A stretch of 64,000 nt of DNA from Raphanus sativus (Eukaryota; Streptophyta; Magnoliopsida; Brassicales; Brassicaceae): positions 17,402,800 through 17,466,799 of the forward strand of contig NC_079518.1 in assembly GCF_000801105.2 (NCBI RefSeq), in the 5' to 3' direction. Positions 20,255 to 30,945 of the stretch are shown here, piece by piece (the first letter of the stretch is position 1; every line of letters starts with the position of its first letter). The position numbers and the translations under genes were made by a program. Below the pieces are notes generated by a model, which saw only the letters and a list, made by a program, of their open reading frames with translations, searched no databases and was not told where the DNA came from.

Positions 20255-21360
20255 TCAATACCATTAAATCAGAATCATTCTCAACTTATGCTCTTAATTA
20301 ATGTTTTAAAGTTTTCCAAAATTTCTTTAATGACATGAACAAACAAAAAAAATCATTAATAGCATTAGTGTCTTTTGATTTTATGGGCCTATTTCAACTT
20401 TTAGATGGATTTGCTAACTAATTAAATGAGTTATGTTTTTATATAATCAAATTCAAATTCCATAAACTTTTTAATATCAATACCACAAATTAAAGTCTGC
20501 AATAATTTTAATAAGTTGATATTAGAGATTGAAATTTTGTAACTACACGGGATAAGACTTAATCAAAAATATTATTGGCCAGTTTATATGTTTAGCAATA
20601 TTTTATATAAATTATAAATCTTTAAAATTATATAATAGCCTAAATAAAAATTTCGGATAACAATGTTTTGAATACTGACCCGAACACTGAACCGGACAAT
20701 TTACCGAGTTGCTGGGTCATTGAATCGACTGCAGGTAAACCGCGGGTGAACCGCAGATTAATAAATGAATTAATTTTATTATATAATAATATATTAGTTA
20801 ATAAAATAAATAAATAAATATATATATAATATAACTAAAGTTACTACTTTCTAAATATCTTTAAAACATAAAATAATAATTTGGATATGTATATATTTTA
20901 TGCTTAATAAACATTTAGAATACTTAACTTAACTTTTTATATTTTTATTTTCATTTGATATACAACTAAAAAAAGTTATCTACTGGTTCAACCGGTGGTT
21001 CAACCGGTATCTGGTTTTGGGTTTTAGTTGGTTTTAGAGGGTTTTTGCGGGTTTTTAAATTTTGGGTTTTTTTACAAAACCCAACCCGAATTTATTTTGG
21101 GTCATCGGATTTTCCGGTTCAACCGCGGATCCGGGTCGGATTTCAAAACACTGGATAAAACCACTGCTTAACTTATTTACAAACATAAAACGGTTGTGAT
21201 GCATTTTAAATTTCGTCATACTGTACACACTATAACAAACCCGCATAATTGAAACTTGATCATGTCACAGTTTATATAATTAAAACGAAGAATTATCAAT
21301 CTTTATATTGAAAAAAACAACAAAAAATACCCGTCATTTTAAGGGCGGGTCAGAATCTAG
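20255..21360 (+). mobile_element. Helitron in tandem with the preceding one
   Basis: The start TCAATACCATTAAATCAGAA resembles the usual TCTATACTATTAAAACAGAA Helitron 5' end. The 3' end is a hairpin (ACCCGTC...GGGCGGGT, imperfect) followed by CTAG and T at 21361. The interior carries ACCCGAA/CGGGTT-type repeats. No coding sequence. Confidence 0.65.
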
Positions 21361-21393
21361 TTTGTTAATTAATTTACAGATATTTTTCAAAGA

Positions 21394-21998
21394 TCCCCTA
21401 GACTATATTTAAGAAGTGATTTTGACATGTGTCATCATCACATTCATTCTCACTAAATGAAGATGACATGGCACTAGAAATAGATGACATGGCTCTTATA
21501 AAAAATGACATGGCATCACACTATTTCTGATATTTATAATTTCCTTACAAAAATTTATATTTTTTTGGCAAGAACTTATATGGTAATGACTAATAACTTA
21601 TATATCGTCATTAACAAAAATTACCATATAAATATTTATTTTTGATAAAAATATTAAAATATATTAAAAACTCATATATCGCTATTAAAGTAATATATAT
21701 ATATATATATCACATAATGAAAAGAAGCTAAATAGGATTACAAATATAATTTTTACATTAACTTATATATGATATTTGTAGAAATATATATATTTTACCA
21801 AAATTAATTGTAAATGTACATCAACAAATACAAAACTAAAGTAGCAATAATCAATTTTTTGATAATTAAATGATTAAAATTTTATTTAATTTTCTCTGTT
21901 CATAAGGTTAATTAAAAATTGATATCTAAGTTGAACATATTTTTACCAAGATAAACAAAATCTCAAAATTATTATACTTTATATCTCAAAATTATTAT

Positions 21999-22043
<45 letters not shown>

Positions 22044-22550
22044 TCATTAAACATAATACTTTCTCCGTTTCTTTTTATTTGATGTTTTAGGACTAACACA
22101 AAAATTAAGAAGAAATATACTTTTGTTAAAATCATTTGAGTAAAACAAAAAGTAACTAAAATAATCATTACTTTTCTTATCAAATAAGACAAAAACTACA
22201 CATTATTTTTTAATATTTTAATATTTTTGCCTCAAATTTTTTAAAACATCATATAAATTGAAACAAAAACATCTTCCAAAACATCATATAAAATAATCAG
22301 AGGGAGTATAATATAATTAAAAATATTTTTATAAAATGTAACTTAACTTTATTAAAATTTAAATAAAATCAAATTGAAATAGTTAAACTAAATCAAAAGA
22401 AATAAAACTAAAAAATAAGTTTATTTTTTTAAACCATTGAAGTTAAAATATACAAATAGGAATGTCTAAATATAAATTATGTACATTTAAAAAAAAAAGA
22501 TATTATATTTAAAATTATTACTTCTGCATATGGCGCAGGAAAACTCCTAG
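21394..22550 (+). mobile_element. Helitron, same family as 39291-40308
   Basis: Starts TCCCCTAGACTATATTTAAG after A, contains CATGTGTCATCATCACATT, and ends GCGCAGGAAAACTCCTAG before T. The paired element at 39291 shares both ends. It contains a (TA)n tract at 22003-22034. Confidence 0.78.
22003..22034. repeat. (TA)n microsatellite
   Basis: About 16 TA units, preceded by a 20-base duplicated phrase beginning TCTCAAAATTATTATAC. Confidence 0.9.
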
Positions 22551-22624
22551 TTTAGTTTATATAGTAAACAATACGTTGACATTCAATGTTTTATATAGTT
22601 AACTTATATTTTTTGACTTAAGTT

Positions 22625-23340
22625 CAACTTTCATTCACCAACAGGAGTTACACATGATTTAAACCTCAGTGAGATTGAACCACACAGACAAACAAACTAA
22701 CCTAGTATCGCTTAAGATCACTTGATTGGATCCTACACTACCGGTTGATGTTTGTTGTCCATTTCACCCCGATGAGACGAACTCCTCCTACTAACAGGAG
22801 GAGCCACCTCCTAGCCTCCTAAATTCGACCACATGAGACGAGGACCTTACATCCGACATAGATGAAATCTAGGCCAGACAACTAATTACAAGAACAATGT
22901 GCTGATCACCAAAAGATAAGAGTGCTAATCATGGACCAACACTTCGACACCTCACGGTGCATACTGGATTTGACCCACCACCACCAGACTTCTTGTCCCG
23001 CTCCTAAGCCGGAAAAGACGGCACACCGCCGTATTGAAAAGTCGGACTTGACGATAGCAGAAACGAGACCGGTTCAGCATACCTAGCTACAGATGGTGTA
23101 GGACCGTACCGCTGGCGAAAACGCAGAGCTACCGCCAGCGCTGAGAAGTAGAGCCCCACCGTGATCCTCAGCAACGCTAACTCCTCCGGTTGACTACTAC
23201 GGCAGCGTTAACCTTGCGACATGTTGATTCCGAGAATCGGAGTTACAAACCATCTTCAGCCGCTTGTCGTTCTCTCCTCCGTTCTTCTCACCGCCGTTCA
23301 AGGAGGTAGATCTAAGACGGCTTGGTCTTTTGCTATAATA
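22625..23340. other. GC-richer unassigned segment, possible non-LTR retroelement 3' region (minus)
   Basis: Composition jumps from AT-rich to balanced. On the minus strand it ends GTAACTCCTGTTGGTGAATG followed by A-rich sequence, as in some plant LINE 3' ends. There is no long frame and no motif; identity is uncertain. Confidence 0.3.
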
Positions 23341-23358
23341 GATTCTCTGAGCTAGGAT

Positions 23359-23910
23359 TGTTAGAAACAAACGGAAGTTGATCTATGAAGCCTAGTGAAC
23401 AAATTCAACCCTATCGTTAAAGCTTGCTAGAAGACGATCGATCGATAATCATATAGATTAATCAATCGATGGCTCGAAAGGTGTCTCGATCGATATTCCT
23501 ATAGAATCATCGATCGACACTTTCTTTAGATCAACACACAGAAGTTTAGTTCCGAACATCTAGACAACATATAGTTTAAACAAACGGAAGTTGATCGACT
23601 ATTGCCTTAGTTGAGTTCTCATATATCTTGCATGCTGCTTAGTATCTGTACCTCTATAATCCAGATTACCTGAATAAAAGCCCTAGACTTAACTCTTTAT
23701 TATTATTGTCTTAACCTCAATCCATTCAACCGAACAACTGCCTTGTTCACCACTGCTTGTTTTCTTTAATCATATTAGACCTAGCTTAATCACTGCTGAT
23801 TATGATTTACTGTGTACCCTAGCTCTCTGTTGATTTGATCCTTAAGTATTACAATTGATCCTCTTATTTGAGAGAGTAATCCACTCCTTAGGGTAATTTG
23901 AGTGAGATCA
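23359..23910 (+). mobile_element. LTR-like region of a Ty3/gypsy element
   Basis: Placed by the primer binding site that follows. A possible start is TGTTAGAAACAAACGG and the end is GTGAGATCA. A 19-base phrase, AAACAAACGGAAGTTGATC, occurs twice (about 23366 and 23579), and TCGATCGAT words are frequent. The left boundary is tentative. Confidence 0.45.
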
Positions 23911-23912
23911 AA

Positions 23913-23930
23913 TTTGGCGCCGTTGCAGGG
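23913..23930 (+). other. Ty3/gypsy primer binding site
   Basis: TTTGGCGCCGTTGCAGGG closely resembles the TTTGGCGCCGTTGCCGGGG motif of plant gypsy elements of the Athila group. Confidence 0.75.
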
Positions 23931-24027
23931 GGCTTTGACCGCCATTAGATTATGTCTAGTCCGATTTAGTCTAGGTTTTCTTTAATCAGTGAAAATCTCA
24001 TAAAAAATATGCTTGTCTTTGAGGTGA

Positions 24028-25440
24028 ATGCCAAGCAGTAACCAGAAGCAACAAGGAAACACCATTGCTGTTCTCAGATCCCGCAAGTTTGGATCCCACA
24101 ATCCGCAAGGGGAAACGCTCTGCATCGATCGACAGTAACACTATACCGTCGACCGACACTCGCATACCGCTTTAGACCGACACTACTCTACCGTTGACCA
24201 CCACTTGGCTACCACCGTCAACTGAGACTACTCTTTCGTCGACAGATACCTTCCACCTGACATCGATCGACGTTGCACATCCGACAACGATCGATACTCA
24301 ACCGCAAGACATGGTTGTGACTCTTATTCTCGCATGGGACGAGAATGGAAACCTGCATGACCAGGATGGTCATCTGCGTAATGCAGCAGGTCAGAGGATA
24401 GATGATCAGGGGACTGATATCCCTGATCTTATTGATATAGCTGCATATGCTACTAATGTTGTAGATGAGGCTGCTTGGCCAAGAACATTGGATGATTACA
24501 ACCGTCCAGACCAATACTGCACCAACAGATTTGTTATTCGTCCTCCAGCTATTCATAGGAACGTTTTGGAGCTGAAGCCCCATTACTTTATACTCGTGGG
24601 ACAAACACCTACTGTGGTTTATCACACGAGCATCCGATTGACCATCTGGAGAGGTTCGAGGATTTAGTTTCTTATATCAGAGCAAACGGAGTCCATAAGG
24701 ACTATCTACTTTGCAAGTTCTTCAAGTACTCACTTGCGGGAGATGTTTCGCACTGGCTTAAACAGCTACCACCAGGATCTCTTACATCCCGGAGTGACAT
24801 CAAGAATGCATTCCTACGAAACTTCTTTGATGAATCACGAGCTGAAGATTTGAGTAGTAAAATTGTTTCATTTACACAGGAGCCTACATAATCATTCAGA
24901 AGCTCCTGGATCAAATTCAAGTCTTATAAAATAGATTGTCCACACCATGAATTCAATGAAGTGCAGTGGCTCAGAACTTTCTTCAAATGCAGCGTGCTGG
25001 CATATCAGATGGCTCTAGATACTGCTAGTGAGGGGAATTTCAACACAAGGAATCCATAAGTAGTTGTGAGACTCATAGAGAACTTGGCATCCAGCAATAT
25101 CACCAAGAACACTGATTTCAAGAGGAGAAAATCGGCCACTACCCTAGGAAAAGAGCAGATGGACGATGTTAAAGATAAGCTGGATAGTGGTCATAAGCTT
25201 CTAAGGAAGCAAGTTAGCTTTGTAGAGGATACATAAGCTGTAGATATTGACAGTGACAAAGAGAGCAAGAAGTGAAATTCATCAGTGGTACAGGTTTTTT
25301 CAGAACCAAAGGTCTGAAAATCAAGGTGGCTTAAGAAACCCCTATGGACAGAGGAGTAGATACAGTCAGAATTTATAGTACCAAAAGCCATACATCAACG
25401 GAGCATGTGGAACTTCTTCCTACCAGAATCCACCACCACA
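24028..25440 (+). pseudogene. Ty3/gypsy (Athila-like) gag relic
   Basis: An opening frame MPSSNQKQQGNTIAVLRSRK ends early. A second frame (24194-24667) carries LDDYNRPDQYCTNRF, IRPPAIHRN and HYFILVGQTP. After a frameshift near 24620 come HEHPIDHLERFEDL, KYSLAGDVSHWLKQLPPG and DIKNAFLRNFFDE, the retrotransposon gag core. Further stops lie at about 24890, 25058 and 25234. A late segment reads QKPYINGACGTSSYQNPP. Similarity ends at about 25440, where an opposing gypsy fragment begins. It is non-functional. Confidence 0.78.
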
Positions 25441-25812
25441 TAATCGATTCGCGATAGTTTGATGAGCGAGTTCCGGTTCTCGAGTTTTATCTAAGAGTGT
25501 CCGGATCATATCCTGAACTTCGGCGAATTCCACTCTCATCTGAGTTATCGGCGTAGGAGATATTGGTCTGGTCAGTTGCGTTCGAGTAAGTGAACTGTCG
25601 ATGGGAGGCCTCTCCCCTGGGCGGTTCCAAACTTGGGCTCCGAACCAGTCAGGAGATTTAGTCCCTATGAGAGGAGCTTGCGGGGTCCAGATCGGATCAT
25701 CGATTCCACCGGTGTTGGTAGATCCGATCGGTGAGTCGTTTCTTTGCTCGATCCCAGTGGGATTGACGTTGATTGTTCTTAGTTGAGAGTTCCTGGATTG
25801 ATTGGGATCCAT
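25420..25812 (-). pseudogene. N-terminal gag fragment of a second Ty3/gypsy element
   Basis: Frame MDPNQSRNSQLRTINVNPTG with SPDWFGAQVWNRPGERPP begins about 60 bases after a gypsy-type primer binding site, as gag would. It is truncated at about 25440 after the region reading EPELAHQTIANR. No protease or reverse transcriptase follows. Confidence 0.6.
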
Positions 25813-25870
25813 TATCGTGCTTAGAAATCTTAGATCGGGTTCTTAGCAAGGATGTATCTCGTTTATCTTT

Positions 25871-25889
25871 CCCACAGTCGGCGCTAAAA
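25871..25889 (-). other. Primer binding site of the second gypsy element
   Basis: Minus strand TTTTAGCGCCGACTGTGGG is close to the TTTGGCGCCGTCTGTGGG motif of plant Ty3/gypsy elements. Confidence 0.7.
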
Positions 25890-26343
25890 TGTAGATCCTA
25901 AAATCTACAATAAGTATTTGATAGTGTTTGTGATGTAAACTGGGGAATGAAAAGGATGTAGGCAACGATATCCTTAGAACACAACGATGTAATCGGAAAT
26001 CGGTTGACAAAAATTGACTTTTATTGAGTAAGAGATCGGTTACAATGAATGGAGATGAGATTCGAAACTACAAAGGAAATCGAATAAGAATAGATCTAAG
26101 ACAACAAAAAATGAGGTCGGTGTGAATAGTGTGCTCTTTCTATGGTTTTCGACGTGTCTCTGTCTATGATCTCTTTTCCCTTTTATAGTTTCATCCTAAC
26201 TTACTCGAACGCAACTGACTCCATGATCTCTGGGTTCTCGATGACTCTTCCTTTAATCTCAAATTTTTACCGTGGACTCTTTCACACTCGGCCCATTCTC
26301 TTGGCTCGGCCCACTTAGAAAATGTCCAAAATTGGGTCCAACA
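25890..26343 (-). mobile_element. LTR of the second Ty3/gypsy element
   Basis: Minus strand begins TGTTGGACCCAATTTTGG and ends AAAATCTACA, a TG...CA LTR of 454 bases directly before the primer binding site. A TATAAAAGGG box lies near 26180-26189 (minus). It abuts LINE-derived sequence on its outer side, so it may have inserted into the LINE. Confidence 0.7.
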
Positions 26344-26389
26344 AGAAGGCAGTTGATAAAATCGGTTCTCCTGAGCATAGTAAATTTTT

Positions 26390-27390
26390 AGATGACTGGC
26401 TTCAAACTTCTCGGGCAATATATTAAAGAAATCAACAGTCTATGTTCTGCATTCTTCTGGTCTGGTACTTTCTTGAATGCGAAGATAACAAAAGTAGCAT
26501 GGGATGTGGTCTGCTTCCCAAAACAGGAAGGAGGTTCGGGTCTTAAATCTTTGAAGGAGATGAATATGGTTTTCACTCTGAAATTGTTGTGAAGATTCAT
26601 GTCTGCACAACCTTCACGCTGGACTAAATGTATCCAAATGTACTTGATTAAGGGAGACACACTCTGGTCTTTTAAGAACACAACATCAGGATCCTCGATA
26701 TGGAGAAAGCTCTTAAAATATAGATACTTGCAAAACATTTTCATAAGATGAAAGTGGGAAATGGTAAGCAGACCTACTTTTGGTTAGACTCTTGTCACCC
26801 CTATGATGTCTTTATGATATCACGGGAGCTCATCTAGGGCTCAGTTTAACTGCAACTCTTTTTTTAGCTTTACTTTGGAGAAGAAGAAGGCAAAACCATC
26901 GTTTGGACGTTTATTGAAGCAGCCATGGAAGAACAGAGAACCAAGGTTTCAAATGGTTTTTTTTGTTGTTTGGAAAAGTTCTACTGATGTGCATAAACCT
27001 ATTTTCAGTACCAGAAACACTTGGAGTCTAATCCACCAGCAAGGACAAACTTTCAAGTGGAGTAAAGAACTTCAGTTCTAGCATCACACCCAAAGTATGA
27101 TTTCTTCATTTGGCTACCAATACATAACCGTTTAACAACGGGGGACTGCGTGCTCCTCTGGAGCAAATCCAGCATGTGTCTTCTGTAATCAACTAGAAAT
27201 CCGAGACCATTTGTTCTTCTGCGGATATATGGTCTAAGCTGCTCAAAGACTTTGTTCGTGGGAGCTTCACAATAATCTGGGAAGAGATAATGGAGCTTAT
27301 CAACAATAACAGTCTGGACTTGCTCACCACATTCCTCACCAGATACGCTCTCTAGCTCTCAATACATTCTATTTGGAGAGAGAGAAACGA
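26390..27390 (+). pseudogene. L1-type LINE reverse transcriptase C-terminal / zf-RVT relic
   Basis: Segments in shifting frames read IKEINSLCSAFFWSG, KVAWDVVCFPKQEGGSGL and KSLKEMN, then KMKVGNGKQTYFWLDS, then YDFFIWLPIHNRLTTGD and CNQLEIRDHLFFCG. This order (thumb region, then zf-RVT) is typical of plant LINE ORF2. There are many stops and frameshifts; it is inactive. Confidence 0.75.
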
Positions 27391-27599
27391 CATAAGGCAT
27401 TAAGAAAAGAAGGTATGGAGCAACTCCAACCACATTGTCTATAATGGTAAGAATACCTGATAGACAACTTTGAAACATATATTTTTCATTTAGATAACTG
27501 GGCGACTTCAAATTTGCAGACGCTCTTGGTGTATTAAAGTTTTCTTCAAATATGTTGCACAAACTGCAAAAATAGGATAGAAAACTTTTGCTCTCTCTC

Positions 27600-28790
27600 T
27601 AATCTATCGTCTCCAAACGCATGCATCTTATGCTCTGGCATTTGGCTAGCGCGTGACCACGTACGCCGGTGCCAGAGGTCCTCTTCTTCCCTTCTCTTGG
27701 CTTTTGTTTGCTGTTTTCTCTAGTGGGTTCCTCCATTTTGATATGCTATTGTTTATGGGTTAGGATTGCGGTTCCGACGAGGGTCCGCTCGAGAGGATTC
27801 CAAACCGGCGACTTCTATTCCTCCTATGGACTCACGGCGAGACTGCGGCAGGGCTTCTGTCGTTAGCAGTCGACGTTTAGGGCTTCACAGAATATATCTT
27901 TTTCTCCTTGTAGATCTGTTCCCGGATGTTGTTACTCGTAGCGGCGATGGGGTGGTTCGACTTCTTTCAGATCTTGGTGTTCGTCGGATATGCTGGTGTT
28001 GTTGTTCGGTTTTGGCGGTGGAATATGGTGTCTCTCCTCAGTATCATGGAGCTTCTGGTGTTCTCTATATGACGCCAAGCGAGCTCTTGAGGTATTCTCT
28101 TCCTCAGAGATGGGATGTAAGTTGGTTTTCGCATGAGGTGATGGTTCTCCAACTCTTTCCTTGGCTCGTGAAGGAAGGCGGTCAGCTAGAATGATGGTCG
28201 TCTATGGCCACCTTTGACGGCTGACTGCTGAATTTCCTCGCTTCAGACCATCACTGCTCTGTTTCCTTATAGTTCCTCCGATGGGCGACGGCGGTCTACC
28301 TAGCGGCGGTGGTCTATGTTCTTCATTGTTCTCTCTCTGCTGGCACTGGAGGGAGGTTTTCACAGTCACAGAAATTGCGGTTTGGAGCTCGACTCGGCAA
28401 ATGTCAGGTTTTTGAGGGTTCATATCTCTCGAGTTCTTGGTGTCAACGTTTGGTTCTCTCGCACATCCCGGTGCATTGGTGCTCACTTGATCTCCTGAGG
28501 AGTGCGTTTGGCTTTCTTGTGCAGGTCGGGTCAATTCTAGTTGGGGTATGTTGATAATTTCAGGCCCGATGTTTGTTTCGTTCGGCGTTGGTGGTGGTTG
28601 TATAGTTCGAGCTTTCGATGTCTCGCTCATGTGATATGTTGCAGCTCTCCCACTTTCAATGTCTTGATCTTATTAAGCGGCAAGTGTGGAGTGAGGTTCA
28701 ACAGCTCTCCTCAGGTATGGCTGGCGCGACCTGCTCTCATTTGGTTGTCTCGGGCTTAAACGACAAGGAAGAATGCAAACTTGGCAAGAT
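27600..28790. other. GC-richer unassigned segment
   Basis: Balanced composition against AT-rich surroundings. Overlapping frames on both strands (for example 27766-28194 plus and 28202-28630 minus) have no recognisable domain. A CTCTCTCTCT tract near 27590 and the adjoining LINE relic make a retroelement 5' region plausible, but unproven. It ends where repeat copy B starts. Confidence 0.3.
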
Positions 28791-28945
28791 CACCGATTAC
28801 CAGCTATTTCAGGCGATGTCTTTGGGACTCCGACATCCGAGGTAATGAGGTAAAATCCACCTCCCCGAGGTTAAAACCAAAAGAAGAGAATTGTCATTGG
28901 TAATCTAGTAATTATCAAGCTCTCTAACAGAACATGCCGGATAGG

Positions 28946-29155
28946 CAGGCCCGACTCTGTGTAAAGTCCGTGAAACATATGCTTGAGACGCCAAATATTA
29001 TAATAAAATTTGGGGACCCAATAACTGTAATATTTCTTTGTTCTAGCGATTATAGTGCATATAAGTCTCTTAGAGGTGATAGTTTCGATGTTAGTAAAGA
29101 GTAATGTTTTTTTGAAAATTTGTTTTAGCTGTATTATTGTTCTGGACCGGCACTG
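28946..29155. mobile_element. hAT-type MITE with 8-bp target duplication
   Basis: Perfect 8-bp direct repeats CGGATAGG flank it (28938-28945 and 29156-29163). Its ends CAGGCCCGACTC and, reversed, CAGTGCCGGTCC are the imperfect inverted repeats expected of hAT elements. Confidence 0.8.
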
Positions 29156-29329
29156 CGGATAGGTGGTGATGTGAAACTAAAATTGTAAACATAGTGATAT
29201 ATAGATCATTTTGTTCGAGTCCGATTTGTATTCAATTTTAATGTCTTTTTGGATGGATAAATATATATATTTAAAAAAGAAAAAAAGTTGCAAAAACATA
29301 GTATTTTAACCAAAAAGAAAACATCAATA

Positions 29330-29490
29330 AGGCCCGTCTCTAGACATGTGCTGGGGGTGCATTGGCACAGGGTCCACCACAATTTTCAACTTTTTCTAAT
29401 CCAAATTAGGGTCCAATATTTTTTTTAAAAAAAATCTGTATGGTAAAATATTTTTTAGCCCAGGGTCCATATATTATTTGAGACGGGCCT
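29330..29490. mobile_element. 161-bp MITE
   Basis: Terminal inverted repeats AGGCCCGTCTC / GAGACGGGCCT. It is absent at the matching point of copy A, near AACATCAATA. A clean target duplication is not visible. Confidence 0.7.
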
Positions 29491-29810
29491 CTAGAATGGA
29501 AAACAGTCTTTTTGTTACACGTAGTATAGAATAGAGATGTAGGACCCGTCGAGAATATGGGGCGGTGAAATTAAGCCGGAGATCTTTTTGACAACCGGAT
29601 GTTCCTGGTCCGTACGGATTGCGATACGTGTGGTAGTTAGCGGCGGTGGTGATCCTTATGCGGCCACGTTGCTCAACCATATGCTTTATTTTTTGTTTGG
29701 AAAATTCGACACACGATGTTTACCAATAAATCAATAAATTATTTGGATGACAGAGCATCTTTTGCTGTCTAGCTTTAAGTACGTTACTAGATTCTTATTC
29801 AACACAAGAA

Positions 29811-30585
29811 TCTATCTTATTAAAACAGAAGTACACATATTGAATACCCCTTAGTTTTCAGTGTTATTTACAATTGCATGCAACTGAGAATTAAATTGAA
29901 TTTTCTATTTTAATGATTGTCTTTTTTAGTTATATTAATGTGTTTCTTTTTCTTTCATATTTTAATGCTTATCTTTTTTAGTTAGATTAATGTGTTTTTT
30001 CTTTCCTATTTTAATGTTTATTTTTAGTTAAATTAATGTATTTTGTTTTTTTATTCTTCAACAATTAATGATATTTTAAAGTTGTCTTTTTTTTGTCAAC
30101 TTATAGTTGTCTAAACTATTTGAAAATATAAAAATAATCAAAAGTAAACATATAAAATAGATAAAAATAATCAAATACCAAAAATATTTAAAATATATAT
30201 TTATTCTCATCCAAATTGAAGTTCAACCTGTTTTTTTTTAATTTTTAATTTAGGTATTTTGGCTTCCATTACTCAAATTTATATGTTTTAAGAAATTTTA
30301 AATATATATAAATTTTGAAAATTTTAAAATAATTCAAACAGGTTATCCGTATCCGAACCGAACCCGCAAATACTCGAATCAAACCGAAACCAAAATTTAT
30401 AAATATTTGTATGTTGCTGAAATCTTTAAACTCAGGAATCTCAAACACAAATAGATTTTAAACGAATCAGTGGGTATCCAAATACACATAAAATGATCAA
30501 GTATTACAAATACATGATTTAGTATAAATAAATAAAAACTAAAACAAAAATTAATGCCCTTACGATCGCACGGGTCAAGATCTAA
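29811..30585 (+). mobile_element. Helitron in repeat copy B
   Basis: Starts TCTATCTTATTAAAACAGAA after A and ends TCAAGATCTAA before T (a CTRR end). The hairpin is decayed (CCCTTACGATCGCACGGG). It is absent from copy A. No coding sequence. Confidence 0.72.
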
Positions 30586-30945
30586 TATATCTTAATATAT
30601 TTGTAAATTGGTAGTTTTGTTCTCAATAAACACATTTGATAAAATTTTGGATTCTAATATATAATAGATTTCTTTGCTTGATTGTTGTAACTTTTTCAGT
30701 GTATATATAATACATAATTATATTATATAAAATTTACTAAATTTTAACTTTGACTTGTAGATGTGCGTAACTTTTCTTTTGTAGTATGAATTTGATTTGA
30801 TTAATTTACAGATATGAGAAAATATTCGCAATATTTTTGGTGGACAAAGATATTCGTTTTGCTTAGACAATGTCAATAAAATTAAGGAGATTTTGTCAAA
30901 TATGATTCAAAACTTGATTTTTAATGCTAAAATATATCCAAACAT

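Larger units (their letters stand above)
28798..30945. repeat. Dispersed repeat, copy B (copy A at 6363-8770)
   Basis: Matches copy A in three blocks (28798-28945, 29156-29810 and about 30713-30945). It carries its own insertions: a 210-bp hAT MITE, a 161-bp MITE and a Helitron. Comparing copies gives empty sites that mark the insertions. Confidence 0.75.

Noticed and set aside
24218..24625. 135-codon minus-strand frame over the gypsy gag
   Set aside because: The plus strand carries recognisable gag motifs in this stretch, and the minus frame matches nothing recognisable.
28202..28630. 142-codon minus-strand frame rich in Pro and Ser
   Set aside because: It overlaps open frames on the other strand in a GC-richer segment. 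It shows no domain and has no promoter or splice context, so it is probably chance.
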